This document shows, piece after piece, positions 16,277 through 24,365 of a stretch of 34,513 bases of DNA. Position numbers and translations under genes: made by a program. Under the pieces are notes generated by a model, which did no database searches, was not told the origin of the DNA, and worked only from the letters and a program-made list of their open reading frames with translations. The stretch comes from DASXBA01 sp046729895 (lineage in GTDB: Bacteria; Actinomycetota; Thermoleophilia; Solirubrobacterales; Thermoleophilaceae), in NCBI GenBank assembly GCA_046729895.1, contig JBKPHP010000177.1, forward strand, positions 1 to 34,513, read 5' to 3'. The first letter of the stretch is position 1. Each line of letters opens with the position of its first letter.

Positions 16277-16681
16277 TTGGCGATCGCCACCGAGCAGAAG
16301 CCGATCGAACTGATCCTTGCGCGCAACCTCCTCGACAGCCTCCAAACGCCTGGCTGCCTGATCGATCTCGAGGGCACGCTCGTCTACTACAACGAGGCCG
16401 TCGCCAAGCTGGGCGCGATCAGTTTCGAGGAGACGGGCCCGATGAGCGTCGCTGAGTGGGGCGAGAAGTTCGGGCCGTTCGACGAGGAGGGGCGGCGTAT
16501 CCCGTTCGACGAGCACCCGCTCACGCTGGCGGTTCGGAACGGGCGGGCGGGGCACTACGCGCAGCGCTTCAGGTCCGCGGACGGCGGCGACTTCGAGGTC
16601 GCCGTAAGCGCGATCCCGCTCGTCGGTGCCACGGGGTTCGAGGGGGCGCTGGTGTTCTTCTGGCCGGCCGGAGGCCGATGA
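16277..16681 (+). CDS. PAS-domain protein
   Basis: About 134 aa with a single PAS fold: ATEQKPIELILARNLLDSLQ, TPGCLIDLEGTLVYYNEAV, FEETGPMSVAEWGEKFGPF, and a closing strand pair FEVAVSAIPLVGATGFEGAL. There is no kinase, cyclase or HTH output domain, so it is a stand-alone sensor. I chose the TTG at 16277, which has GGAAAGG just upstream and starts close to the usual ATEQKPIEL opening; a GTG at 16241 would add 12 residues. The metallo-beta-lactamase-fold gene begins 13 bases after the stop, so the two are probably an operon in which the PAS protein may modulate the hydrolase. Confidence 0.8.
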   Translation: MAIATEQKPIELILARNLLDSLQTPGCLIDLEGTLVYYNEAVAKLGAISFEETGPMSVAEWGEKFGPFDEEGRRIPFDEHPLTLAVRNGRAGHYAQRFRSADGGDFEVAVSAIPLVGATGFEGALVFFWPAGGR

Positions 16682-16694
16682 CGGGGTGGGGCCC

Positions 16695-17558
16695 GTGAGG
16701 GTCAGGATCTGGGGCGCGCGCGGCTCGATCCCGGCGCCCGGCCCGCATACGGCCCGGTACGGCGGCAATACCTCCTGCGTCCAGGTGACGCTGTCGGACG
16801 GCAGCGTGCTCGTGCTCGACGCCGGTAGCGGGATCCGCGACCTTGGTCCTTCGTGCGTGGACGTGGGCCGCATCCACATTCTGCTCACGCACCTGCACCT
16901 CGACCACATCCAGGGATTGTTGTTCTTCGCGCCCTTCTTCCGGCCCGAGACCGAGATCGTGATCTGGGGCCCCCCGGTACCCGGCCGGTCGCTGCGGGAT
17001 CGCATCGGCCGCTACCTGTCCGCGCCGCTCTCCCCGATCGAAATCCGGTCGCTGCCGGCCAAGGTCTCTTTCCGCAAGTGCCCTGCGGACGAGTGGGAAA
17101 TCGGACCGGCCCGCATCAAGGCCACGCCGGTCAGACATCGCGGCCCCACTCTCGGCTTTCGGATCAGCGACTCCGACATCTCGCTCTGCTATCTGCCCGA
17201 CCACGAGCCCGGGCTCGGCGTACCGCTGAGTGACGTGGATCCGGACTGGATCTCGGGCTTCGCGCTGGCCGAGCGCTGCTCGCTACTGCTGCATGACTGT
17301 CAGTACACGGACGAGGAGTACTCCGGTCGAGTCGGCTGGGGCCACTCGCGCCTGTCCGACGCGCTGTCGTTCGCGCGCCGCAGCGAGGCGGAGCAGGTGC
17401 TGCTCTTCCATCACGATCCTCTCCACACCGACGACGAGCTCGACCTGCTCCACCGCCGCGCCGGCGAGCATTGGCTGGCGGCCGGCGGGCCAGCCGGCGA
17501 GCTCGCCATGGCCATCGAGGGGTCTGAGATCGAGCTCCGGGCCGACGGCAAGGGCTAA
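16695..17558 (+). CDS. MBL-fold metallo-hydrolase (PhnP / cyclic-phosphodiesterase-like)
   Basis: 287 aa. It begins RVRIWGARGSIPAPGPHTAR and YGGNTSCVQV, the opening of the COG1235-type branch of the metallo-beta-lactamase superfamily. The metal motif THLHLDH is at residues 65-71; later ligands include the aspartates/histidines in YLPDHEP, LLHDCQYTDEEY and LLFHHDPLHTDDEL. Such enzymes cleave phosphodiesters in nucleotides or RNA; the substrate here is unknown. The GTG start follows GGGGTGGGG, 13 bases after the PAS gene. The convergent M8-like remnant ends 34 bases beyond. Confidence 0.87.
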   Translation: MRVRIWGARGSIPAPGPHTARYGGNTSCVQVTLSDGSVLVLDAGSGIRDLGPSCVDVGRIHILLTHLHLDHIQGLLFFAPFFRPETEIVIWGPPVPGRSLRDRIGRYLSAPLSPIEIRSLPAKVSFRKCPADEWEIGPARIKATPVRHRGPTLGFRISDSDISLCYLPDHEPGLGVPLSDVDPDWISGFALAERCSLLLHDCQYTDEEYSGRVGWGHSRLSDALSFARRSEAEQVLLFHHDPLHTDDELDLLHRRAGEHWLAAGGPAGELAMAIEGSEIELRADGKG

Positions 17559-17592
17559 TTCCGGACGGTGGTCACCCGGAGTCCTCGGGACG

Positions 17593-18225
17593 TCAGGCGT
17601 CTGGCAGCTTGCGGAGGCTCGCCCGTCTGACCTCCACGTAGAGACCGTCGCCGTCGACCACGCGGCAGCTGTCCGGCCCCTCCACGAGCAGCACGACCGG
17701 GGTTCCGGCGGGGAACACCCCGTCGGGCTCACCGGCGTCCTCGGAGCGATCGAGGCGATAGGGCTCGTCCGCAAGCAACTCGTGGGTGAAGCGGTTGGGT
17801 GGCGGCCGGATGATGTTGAGCGTGCGGGCGGCATCCATGTTCGCCAGGTCGGCGGTGTCGAACGACATGATGCCCTTCGCCGGAAGGAACGCCGCAGCCC
17901 CGGCCGACGCCGGCCGAATGTGCGTCGGACCGGCCTGACCGAGGATCTTGCCGGGCCCGTCGATCGCCGCGCCCTGCGCCAGGATCAGGACGTCATCGAT
18001 GACCTCGCCCTCGACCTGCACGCTGGGCAGGTCGCCGACGATGACGCCCGTCCAGCGGTCCGCAGCGGCCCTGAACGCGGCCTTCTGCCGGGCGTTCAAC
18101 CCGCCGAGAAACCTGACCTCAATAGTGAACGGCGGTGTCGTCGCGCCGAGGGATTGAACCCGCCGCGAGTCGGCACGCGCTCTATACGTCTCGTACTTCG
18201 CGACGGCTCCTCCCGTGTTCGATGC
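17593..18225 (-). pseudogene. Truncated leishmanolysin-like (M8) protease remnant joined to an SH3-like tail
   Basis: The frame is open from 18225 to 17593 but has no ATG, GTG or TTG before 18099, in the middle of a conserved block (FTIEVRFLGGLNARQKAAF). The region from there through RWTGVIVGDLPSVQVEGEVI, ILGQAGPTHIRP and GIMSFDTADLANM matches the part of secreted M8-like proteases just ahead of their HExxH zinc site. Instead of HExxH the frame passes into IIRPPPNRFTHELLADEPYR and a short beta-rich tail (VVLLVEGPDSCRVVDGDGLY). Signal peptide and active site are both absent. I read it as the fused ends of two decayed genes; a small functional protein starting at TTG 18099 is less likely. Confidence 0.6.
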
Positions 18226-18402
18226 CTATGAGCAGGAGTACCCGACTCGCTATCAGAGCACGGTTTCGCGCTGATGTCGATCTGGCCTCGGGCCATACGT
18301 CCCTCACCGCTGGCGACGCTTCGGCGGAGGCTCGGCAAACCTATGCGGAGGCCGCCTTGCAAACTGACCGGTTCCGACGGGACACGACTTGGAGGAGGAT
18401 CG

Positions 18403-18834
18403 ATGGCCGCGCTGCCCCCTGAGGCTCGAATGTTGCTCGAATCGGACGCGCTCGCCCACTTGGTGACGATCAACAGGGACGGCAGCCCGCAGACCAGCTG
18501 CGTCTGGGTCGGCCTGGACGGCAACGAGATCGTCAGCGGCCATATGACCCCTCGCCAGAAGCTGCGCAACGTGGAGCGCGACCCGCGCGTGGTGCTCTCG
18601 GTGGAGGCGCAGAGCCACGACGCTCTCGGACTGCGCGAGTACCTGGTGGTCCATGGCAAGGCGCGCGTCGAGGAAGGGGGCGCGGCGGAGCTGCTGCAGC
18701 GCCTCGCCTACGTCTATCTCGGCCCCAACGTGACCTTTCCGCCGCCGGAATACTCCGGACCGGGTGGCTACGTGCTTCGTATCACCCCGGAACGGGTGGG
18801 CGGCGCCGGGCCCTGGGCTGGTCGCGGTCGCTGA
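18403..18834 (+). CDS. PPOX-class F420-dependent oxidoreductase
   Basis: 143 aa split-barrel flavin/F420-binding protein. Conserved blocks: LAHLVTINRDGSPQTSCVWV, GLDGNEIVSGHM, KLRNVERDPRVVLSVEAQ and YLVVHGKARVEEGGAAELLQ. The family (pyridoxamine-phosphate-oxidase-like, Rv1155-type) uses F420 in Actinobacteria. The ATG at 18403 follows GGAGGAGG, which fixes the start although the frame is open to 18274. Gene context gives no substrate. Confidence 0.9.
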   Translation: MAALPPEARMLLESDALAHLVTINRDGSPQTSCVWVGLDGNEIVSGHMTPRQKLRNVERDPRVVLSVEAQSHDALGLREYLVVHGKARVEEGGAAELLQRLAYVYLGPNVTFPPPEYSGPGGYVLRITPERVGGAGPWAGRGR

Positions 18835-18861
18835 GTCGCCGCAGGCGAGCAGTCGGTGGGG

Positions 18862-19260
18862 CTACGACGTCACCCCGGCCGCCCGCAGCGCCTGCTCAGG
18901 TTCGCGGAAGGGCCGATTACGCAGCAGCTTCCCGTTCCTCAGCGTCCAGAGGTGACCTGCGAACACGGAAAGGCTGGCGCCGCTCTCCCTGCCGCGCGCG
19001 TGCATGGTCATCTCGATCACCACCCGCGCGTCCGGGGCCGCGATAACTCGATGCACCTCGACCCTCCACTCCTGCCAAGCGGACGCGACGTCGTCGAAGT
19101 ACTGGCGGATTCCGTCGTGGCCGATATATGCCCGGCCGTCGACGGCCAGGACGGACAGGAACTCGACCTCCGGGTCGCACACCGCCACCGCGGCGTCGGG
19201 GTCATAGCGATTGATCGCGTCCACTAAGCCGCGAACGGGCGCTTGGTTCTCCGTCTCCAC
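18862..19260 (-). CDS. NTF2/SnoaL-like protein
   Basis: 132 aa alpha+beta barrel of the SnoaL type: VRGLVDAINRYDPDAAVAVC, DPEVEFLSVLAVDGRAYIGH, GIRQYFDDVASAWQEWRVEV and a final HLWTLRNGKLLRNRPFREPE. Such proteins are small ligand-binding or isomerase folds; no reaction can be assigned. GTG start; GATAAT lies nine bases upstream with no Shine-Dalgarno, a strong case for a leaderless promoter. The gene is divergent from the RibD/DHFR-like gene at 19380. A related fold is encoded at 32991. Confidence 0.87.
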   Translation of the reverse strand: METENQAPVRGLVDAINRYDPDAAVAVCDPEVEFLSVLAVDGRAYIGHDGIRQYFDDVASAWQEWRVEVHRVIAAPDARVVIEMTMHARGRESGASLSVFAGHLWTLRNGKLLRNRPFREPEQALRAAGVTS

Positions 19261-19379
19261 TAAGAGAGAATTATCTCGTCCTGCAGCTCCCAGCCCACCT
19301 GTCCCCGATCAGTCTTGGGCCGGCCCGCGGTCTCAGTCTCTGGGTGCTTGTGGTTCGACCAGCAAAAGGAGAAGGACGA

Positions 19380-20006
19380 GTGCGATTGACGCTGACGACG
19401 TTCGTGACCTTGGACGGGGTCATGCAGGCCCCCGGTGGACCGGACGAGGATCCGACCGGGGGATTTCGCTATGGCGGCTGGCAGGTGCCCTATGCCGATG
19501 AGGACATGGGTCAAGCCATCGACGGCTGGTTTGCCGAGGCCGACGCATTTCTGCTCGGACGGCGGACGTACGAGATCTTTGCCGCGTATTGGCCGAAGGT
19601 GACCGATCCGGATCACCGGGTCGCCAGCCGACTCAACGCTCTGCCCAAGTACGTGGCTTCGCAGACGCTCGAGGAGGCCTCGTGGGAGGGGTCGCAGCTG
19701 CTGAAGGGCGATCTCGCGACTGAGGTCGCCGAGCTCAAGCGGAGGCCTGGGCGGGAGCTGCAGGTGTACGGCAGCGGCACGCTCGCGCAGGCGCTGATGC
19801 AGGAGGATCTCATCGACGAGTACCGGCTCTTGACATACCCCGTCGTGCTCCGCACCGGCAAGCGACTGTTCGCCGGCAGAGCAAAGCCGGCCGCGCTCAA
19901 CTTGGTGGACCACAGGACCACCGGCGCGGGCGTGGCAATCCATGTATACACCCCCGCCGGCGAACCGACCTACGGGTCATTCGCGCTCGACGATCAGGAG
20001 CGGTGA
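19380..20006 (+). CDS. Dihydrofolate reductase-family (RibD C-terminal-like) protein
   Basis: 208 aa. Typical blocks: LTLTTFVTLDGVMQAPGGPD, the DEDMGQAIDGWFAEADAFLL segment, GRRTYEIFAAYWP, and LQVYGSGTLAQALMQEDLID with YPVVLRTGKRLFAG. This is the RibD-C/DHFR-like reductase family, NADPH-dependent in characterised members; actinobacterial members are usually annotated as dihydrofolate reductase family and are not the essential FolA. The GTG at 19380 follows AAGGAG by about ten bases and directly precedes the conserved first strand. Confidence 0.88.
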   Translation: MRLTLTTFVTLDGVMQAPGGPDEDPTGGFRYGGWQVPYADEDMGQAIDGWFAEADAFLLGRRTYEIFAAYWPKVTDPDHRVASRLNALPKYVASQTLEEASWEGSQLLKGDLATEVAELKRRPGRELQVYGSGTLAQALMQEDLIDEYRLLTYPVVLRTGKRLFAGRAKPAALNLVDHRTTGAGVAIHVYTPAGEPTYGSFALDDQER

Positions 20007-20103
20007 AGACGGCAGGCCGAGCACGTCGGTCCGCGTTACTAAGCGCTCACCATCCGGCGCGCCAGGCGATGACCGATGGCCCGGTGTTCGCCGGACCGGT
20101 TGC

Positions 20104-20994
20104 CTAGGTGGAGCTGGCCGTTGTGTCGCCTTGGGTCGCCAGGTCGCGGTTCTCGGGCACGAACTTGCTCGCCGTGAACGTCGCGCCTTGCGGGTCGGTG
20201 ATGACCGTCATCCGGACCCACGGGGCATCGAACGGCGGGAGGACCATCTTGCCGCCGAGCTTGGTTGCCTTGTCCGCGATGGCATCCGCGTCGTCGACCG
20301 CGAACGTCACGCCCCAGTGCGGCGGCACATCCGGCTGGTCGTCCGCGATCGGGACGAGCGACGCGACAACGTTCTCGAAGCCCTTCGGCGCGTCCATCTC
20401 GGCCATCCCGTTGCGGAGGTCGGGATTGTCGCGCTCCAGGTAGTCGCCGTAGCCGGGGAGCGTCCACGTCTGGAAGCCGCCCTCGAGGTCAAGCGTCTGC
20501 CAGCCGAATACCGAGCCGTAGAAGGACTTGGCGCCTTCCACATCACGCGTGTTGAGGTCGTTGAAGTTCAGGCTGCCGTGCTCGTTGACGATCTTCGCGC
20601 CCTTGTGCTCCTTCGCCTGCCAGACGCAGAACGCCGCTCCCTCGGGATCCGCGAACACGGCCATCCGGCCGGCAGCCATGACGTCGAACGGCTGCATGAC
20701 GACGCTACCGCCAGCATCACGGACCTTCGACGCGGTCTCGTCCGCGCTCTCGACCCAGACGTAGGTGTTCCACATCGCCGTAGGCGGCGCCCCCTCGGGT
20801 ACCGATCCGACGGCGGCGGCATCGCCGCCTCGGATCCGGGCGATGAAGTACTTGCCCTCCGACCCCGGCGGCATCACGTCCTCGAACTCCCATCCAAAGA
20901 TGTCGCTGTAGAAGGCGACGGCAGCCTCGGGATCGGGCTGGCTCGTATCTACCCAGCAGGGGACGCCGGGGATGTATCCGTCTCGTTCGGGCAT
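20104..20994 (-). CDS. Two-domain VOC family protein
   Basis: 296 aa, the same architecture as the protein at 14709. Module 1: YIPGVPCWVDTSQPDPEAAV, FYSDIFGWEFEDVMPPG, ending FADPEGAAFCVWQAKEH. Module 2: NFNDLNTRDVEGAKSFYGSV, FGWQTLDLEGGFQTW, ending ITDPQGATFTASKFVPE. The ATG is preceded by GGAGGGGGAG, a strong ribosome site. It is longer than its relative through an insert in module 2 (YLERDNPDLRNGMAEMDAPK). The gene is followed convergently by the RibD/DHFR-like gene. Confidence 0.88.
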   Translation of the reverse strand: MPERDGYIPGVPCWVDTSQPDPEAAVAFYSDIFGWEFEDVMPPGSEGKYFIARIRGGDAAAVGSVPEGAPPTAMWNTYVWVESADETASKVRDAGGSVVMQPFDVMAAGRMAVFADPEGAAFCVWQAKEHKGAKIVNEHGSLNFNDLNTRDVEGAKSFYGSVFGWQTLDLEGGFQTWTLPGYGDYLERDNPDLRNGMAEMDAPKGFENVVASLVPIADDQPDVPPHWGVTFAVDDADAIADKATKLGGKMVLPPFDAPWVRMTVITDPQGATFTASKFVPENRDLATQGDTTASST

Positions 20995-21057
20995 CGCTGC
21001 TCCCCCTCCGTCGTCGCTGATTGTTTGGCGCGCGCACCCTATCCGCGATCAGGTGAG

Positions 21058-21076
21058 GCTCTGTCCTCGACAGAGC
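21058..21076. other. Perfect 8-bp hairpin with a 3-base loop
   Basis: GCTCTGTC, loop CTC, GACAGAGC. It lies 64 bases upstream of the start of the VOC gene, which reads leftward. There is no T-run on either side, so it may be an operator or a leader stem rather than an intrinsic terminator. Confidence 0.4.
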
Positions 21077-21222
21077 AGGCCCCTCGTCCGAGATGGCGGC
21101 GCCGCCACTGGCCGGTGGTGCCGAGCTTCACATACGGCGGCATAGAACACGGCGCAATCGAGTAGCGCGGACCGCCGCTCGCCGCCGCCACCGGGGGCGA
21201 ATACGGGCTAGAAAGGCACTTA

Positions 21223-21241
21223 GCACCCCCAGTGGGGGTGC
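21223..21241 (-). terminator. Terminator-like hairpin after the histidine kinase gene
   Basis: GCACCCCC, loop AGT, GGGGGTGC: a perfect 8-bp GC-rich stem about 66 bases beyond the kinase stop codon at 21307. No U-run follows on the minus strand, as is common in high-GC bacteria, so termination is plausible but unproven. Confidence 0.4.
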
Positions 21242-21306
21242 AGATTGCCACCGTAGAGCGAAAGCTGGCGCGGATCGCGTCCTCCGCGGGGCGCGTCAGA
21301 ATCTGC

Positions 21307-22482
21307 CTACCCGAGCGGGATGTCCCCCATCAGCGTGGTGCCTGATTCGGGCGGACTCGAGAGGTCCAGGCGCCCGCCCAGGGCCTCCACCCGATCCGCG
21401 AGCCCGCGTAGCCCCGAGCCGCTTCCTATCCGGGCGCCCCCTATCCCGTCATCGCGTACCTCGATCAGCGCGCGACCGTCGGTCATTGTGGCGCGCACGG
21501 TGACGCGGCTGGCACGGGCGTGCTTCGCCGCGTTGGTGACCGCCTCTGCCACGAGGTAATACGCGGCGACCTCGACCGGCTCGGGAAACCTCGTCTTAGG
21601 AAGCGCCCTGACCTCCACCGGCAGGGGCGCCCGCGCCGCGAGCGCCTCGAGCGCGGCCCCGAGCCCCTGGTCCCTGAGGATCCCCGGGTGGATGCCGTGG
21701 GCGAGCGCACGCAGATCGTCGAGCGCGAGCGCCAGCTCATCGCGTGCACCGGCGAGCAGCCGCTTGGCGCTCGCGGGATCGTCGCTGAGCTTCGCCTCCA
21801 CCCGCCGAAGCACGAGCGCTAGGCTCACCAGCCGCTGCTGGGCGCCGTCGTGGAGATTGCGCTCGAGCCGCCGGCGTTCAGAATTGCCGGCCTCCACGAT
21901 GCGCGCGCGGGACGCCGCAAGCTTCTCCCGTGCGTCGGCGTTCGCGATCGCGTTCGCCACAAGCTCGGCGAAGTCGGCAACTCGCTCCTCCGTCCCGGGG
22001 AGGAAGCCGTAGGGGCGGGCCGTGGTCGCCACGATTGCGCCCCACAACCTCCCCGCGACCTTGATCGGCGCCGCCACCGCGGACGCTATGCCGGCGCCCC
22101 GGATCATTTCCGCCAGCTGCCCGCCGACCTCGGCGTAGTCGTCGACCCGCTCGGGGCGGCCACTGCGACTCGCCTTCGGCACGGCCGCGTCACCCTCAAG
22201 CGGAACTCCGCCACCGAGAGGAAAGACCGGTGCTCCGTGGGCACTCCAGCCGGCCAGCACGGTCTGGGTTCCGTCACCCTCGAAGCGGGTCAGGTTCGTG
22301 CCCTCGATGCCGAGCACGGTGCCGACCTCCTCGCAGACGCGAGTGAACACCTCCGACGGGTCGGGGTCGCTCGCCACGAGCGTCGCCACGCGCCGCAAGG
22401 CTGCCTGCTCCTCGACCAGGCCCTGCAGTCTGGCTAGCGATTCGTCACGCCCCGTCGTCTCCGTCTCCGCCGCGTCAGTCAT
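21307..22482 (-). CDS. GAF-domain sensor histidine kinase (HisKA_3, NarL-partner type)
   Basis: 391 aa, soluble. A GAF domain covers about residues 30-190 (PSEVFTRVCEEVGTVLGIEG to FAELVANAIANADAREKLAA). The HisKA_3 dimerisation box is RRRLERNLHDGAQQRLVSLA with phospho-acceptor His211. The ATPase domain has an N box EAVTNAAKHA (Asn317), a G1 box DDGIGGA (344-350) and GLRGLADRVEALGG. This kinase class signals to NarL/LuxR response regulators; the nearest is at 29648. GAAGGGAG abuts the ATG. A degenerate dyad (22515-22532) lies about 41 bases upstream of the start, and an MFS exporter is divergent. Confidence 0.92.
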   Translation of the reverse strand: MTDAAETETTGRDESLARLQGLVEEQAALRRVATLVASDPDPSEVFTRVCEEVGTVLGIEGTNLTRFEGDGTQTVLAGWSAHGAPVFPLGGGVPLEGDAAVPKASRSGRPERVDDYAEVGGQLAEMIRGAGIASAVAAPIKVAGRLWGAIVATTARPYGFLPGTEERVADFAELVANAIANADAREKLAASRARIVEAGNSERRRLERNLHDGAQQRLVSLALVLRRVEAKLSDDPASAKRLLAGARDELALALDDLRALAHGIHPGILRDQGLGAALEALAARAPLPVEVRALPKTRFPEPVEVAAYYLVAEAVTNAAKHARASRVTVRATMTDGRALIEVRDDGIGGARIGSGSGLRGLADRVEALGGRLDLSSPPESGTTLMGDIPLG

Positions 22483-22514
22483 CTCCCTTCAAAGCTTCGC
22501 ATCCCGAAAGGGCT

Positions 22515-22532
22515 CGTTCGGCTGGCCGCACC
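22515..22532 (-). promoter_or_regulatory. Degenerate dyad (site S1) upstream of the GAF kinase
   Basis: Reads CGTTCGGCTGGCCGCACC; it differs from the perfect palindrome at 22684-22701 at three positions, including TG for TA at the centre. It sits 41.5 bases upstream of the kinase ATG. With the following bases it forms a 24-base module (22520-22543) that recurs with 20 of 24 bases identical at 30343-30366, upstream of the response regulator. A 6-bp hairpin, ACCCCG-ATTGG-CGGGGT, overlaps its end (22530-22546). Confidence 0.5.
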
Positions 22533-22683
22533 CCGATTGGCGGGGTATCCCCATTTCGAACCGGCCGCCTCGACGCGACGCTCGTTACATGAGCTTCTGG
22601 CGCCGCCGACTCAGCCGCCACTGGCGCCGCCGGCGCGAGCGCAGGGACGCCCGCGTCGCCACGCTGGTGCGCACCCCGCCGCG

Positions 22684-22701
22684 GGTGCGGCTAGCCGCAC
22701 C
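22684..22701. promoter_or_regulatory. Perfect 18-bp palindrome (site S2) upstream of the MFS exporter
   Basis: GGTGCGGCTAGCCGCACC, the most symmetrical copy of the CGGNTANCCG family. It lies 94 bases upstream of the exporter ATG. A half-site GCCGTATTG follows at 22717-22725 and is identical to nine bases of site S3 at 24324-24332. The rest of the 312-base interval between the kinase and the exporter (22483-22794) holds only an Arg-rich ORF that I do not accept as a gene. Confidence 0.6.
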
Positions 22702-22794
22702 GCCGGACCCCAGGAGGCCGTATTGGGGCGGGGCCAGCCCGCTGCCAGCCTGATCAGCGGTGCCGCAATCCACCCTTGCCCAGGAGAAGCCGAG

Positions 22795-24276
22795 ATGATC
22801 AAGACCGTCGAAAACGACCGCTCCCGCTGGATCGCACTCGTGGTGCTCTGCGTTGGGATGCTCATGATCGTCCTCGACGCGACCATCGTGAACGTGGCGC
22901 TGCCCTCGATCCAGAAGGACCTCGGCTTCACGCAGTCGAGCCTCGCCTGGGTCGTCAACGCGTACCTCATCACCTTCGGTGGCCTCCTGCTGCTGGCGGG
23001 ACGACTCGGCGATCTGATCTCGAGGCGTGGTGTCTTCCTGGTCGGGTTGGGTGTCTTCACCGTGGCCTCGCTTGCGTGTGGCGTGGCGCAGAGCCAGGAG
23101 TTGCTGGTTGGGGCCCGCTTCCTTCAGGGCGTCGGTGGAGCGATGACTTCCGCGGTGATCCTGGGCATGATCGTCACGATGTTCCCGGAGCCTCGGGAGC
23201 AGGCGAAGGCGATCGGCGTCTACAGCTTCGTCGCCTCGGCCGGCGGCTCTGTGGGTTTGCTGGCGGGCGGCGTTCTCACCCAGGGGATCAACTGGCACTG
23301 GATCTTCTTCGTCAACCTCCCGATCGGCCTGGCCACGGCAGTGCTCGCGATGCGGCTGCTCGACAAGGATCGGGGGATCGGTTTCGGCCGCGGGGCCGAC
23401 GTCCTGGGAGCGGTGCTGATCACGGGTGCCCTGATGCTCCTCGTCTACACGATCGTCAAGCCGGCGGCCGACTACGGCTGGGGCGACGGGCGCACGCTGG
23501 GCCTGGGATCGGCGTCCCTCGGGCTGCTCGCCGCGTTCGTCTGGCGGGAAGCAACCGCGCGGAGTCCTCTGATTCCGCTGCGGATCTTCCGCTCGCGCAA
23601 TGTCTCCGGAGCGAACGCGATCCAGGCACTGTTCGTGGCGGGGATGTTCGGGATGTTCTTCCTCGGCTCCCTCTACATGCAGCGGGTGCTCGGCTACGAC
23701 GCCCTCGAGATCGGTCTCGCTTTTCTGCCCGTGACTCTCGTCATCGGGACGCTGTCGCTCGGCTACTCCGATCGGCTCATCCTCCGTTTCGGCGCCCGTG
23801 CCACCCTGCTCCCAAGCCTCGTACTGATCGGGGCCGGGCTCGCGCTGTTCACCCAGGTGCCGGTTGACGGCGGCTATGTGACTCATCTGCTGCCGACGAT
23901 GCTTCTGCTTGGCGCGGGCGCAGGGCTCGCCTTCCCGGCCCTGATGACGCTGGCGATGGGGGGCGTCCCGGAGAGCGACGCGGGGCTGGCCTCCGGCCTG
24001 GTCAACACCACGCTGCAAGTCGGCGGCGCGCTGGGCCTGGCCGTACTGGCCACATTGTCGACGACGCGCAGCGAAAACCTGGTGGAGCGCGGCCACTCGA
24101 CCGCTTCCGCGCTGACGGATGGCTATCACCTGGCTTTCCTGATCGGGGTCGGGCTCGTTGGGGCCGCGATCGTGGTCGCCCTGACCGTGCTGCAGCCGGA
24201 GCGCCGGCCCACGGAGGGGGCAGAGACGGAGCCCGAGGCGGCTGGGGCCGAGCCCGCCTACTCCGAGGCTGCGTAG
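22795..24276 (+). CDS. MFS transporter, DHA2 (EmrB/QacA) family
   Basis: 493 aa with 14 predicted membrane helices. It starts MIKTVENDRSRWIALVVLCV, then MLMIVLDATIVNVALPSIQK, the LD-x-TIVNVALP signature of DHA2 exporters. Motif A is LAGRLGDLISRRG, motif C-like residues are in GSVGLLAGGVLTQGINWHWI, and there is a closing GLASGLVNTTLQVGGALGLA. The C-terminus is acidic and Ala-rich. AGGAG lies nine bases before the ATG at 22795; the frame is open further upstream but without support. The perfect palindrome S2 and a divergent histidine kinase precede it, so two-component control is likely. Probably a proton-driven drug or metabolite exporter. Confidence 0.92.
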   Translation: MIKTVENDRSRWIALVVLCVGMLMIVLDATIVNVALPSIQKDLGFTQSSLAWVVNAYLITFGGLLLLAGRLGDLISRRGVFLVGLGVFTVASLACGVAQSQELLVGARFLQGVGGAMTSAVILGMIVTMFPEPREQAKAIGVYSFVASAGGSVGLLAGGVLTQGINWHWIFFVNLPIGLATAVLAMRLLDKDRGIGFGRGADVLGAVLITGALMLLVYTIVKPAADYGWGDGRTLGLGSASLGLLAAFVWREATARSPLIPLRIFRSRNVSGANAIQALFVAGMFGMFFLGSLYMQRVLGYDALEIGLAFLPVTLVIGTLSLGYSDRLILRFGARATLLPSLVLIGAGLALFTQVPVDGGYVTHLLPTMLLLGAGAGLAFPALMTLAMGGVPESDAGLASGLVNTTLQVGGALGLAVLATLSTTRSENLVERGHSTASALTDGYHLAFLIGVGLVGAAIVVALTVLQPERRPTEGAETEPEAAGAEPAYSEAA

Positions 24277-24313
24277 AGCGCGGCATCTGGACCCCGAGGC
24301 GCACGGTGGCCCG

Positions 24314-24358
24314 GGTGCGGCTAGCCGTATTGCCGAGGACGGGTAACCGCGCGACACT
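24314..24358 (+). promoter_or_regulatory. Promoter of the first stand-alone receiver gene: dyad S3 plus -10 hexamer
   Basis: Dyad GGTGCGGCTAGCCGTATT (24314-24331, centre 24322.5) precedes the hexamer GACACT (24353-24358). The distance from dyad centre to the upstream edge of the hexamer is 30.5 bases, and seven bases separate the hexamer from the ATG at 24366, implying a leaderless transcript. Confidence 0.6.
24336..24353 (+). promoter_or_regulatory. Second dyad core (site S4) between S3 and the -10
   Basis: The core CGGGTAACCG matches CGGNTANCCG, but the flanks do not match the other copies. Its centre (24344.5) lies 22 bases from S3, about two helical turns, within the -10/-35 spacer. Binding here would be expected to repress or to cooperate with S3. 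Confidence 0.4.
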
Positions 24359-24365
24359 CGTAGGC

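Larger units (their letters stand above)
20995..21306. other. 312-base intergenic region with two triloop hairpins
   Basis: No credible gene is seen between the VOC start (20994) and the end of the histidine kinase gene (21307). The region holds two compact stems, each 8 bp with a 3-base loop, at 21058-21076 and 21223-21241, listed separately. A partial match to the dyad described below (TACGGGCTAG) is at about 21202-21211, but only half is present. Confidence 0.6.

Noticed and set aside
22590..22753. Arg-rich 54-codon ORF beginning MSFWRRRLSRHW between the GAF kinase and the MFS exporter
   Set aside because: No ribosome site, extreme Arg bias, and it spans the palindrome at 22684-22701 and the likely promoter. 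More probably non-coding.
22585..24357. A 590-codon open frame antisense to the MFS exporter at 22795
   Set aside because: Low-complexity Gln/Glu/Arg/Asp composition typical of the antisense of a membrane protein in GC-rich DNA; no recognisable domain or ribosome site.
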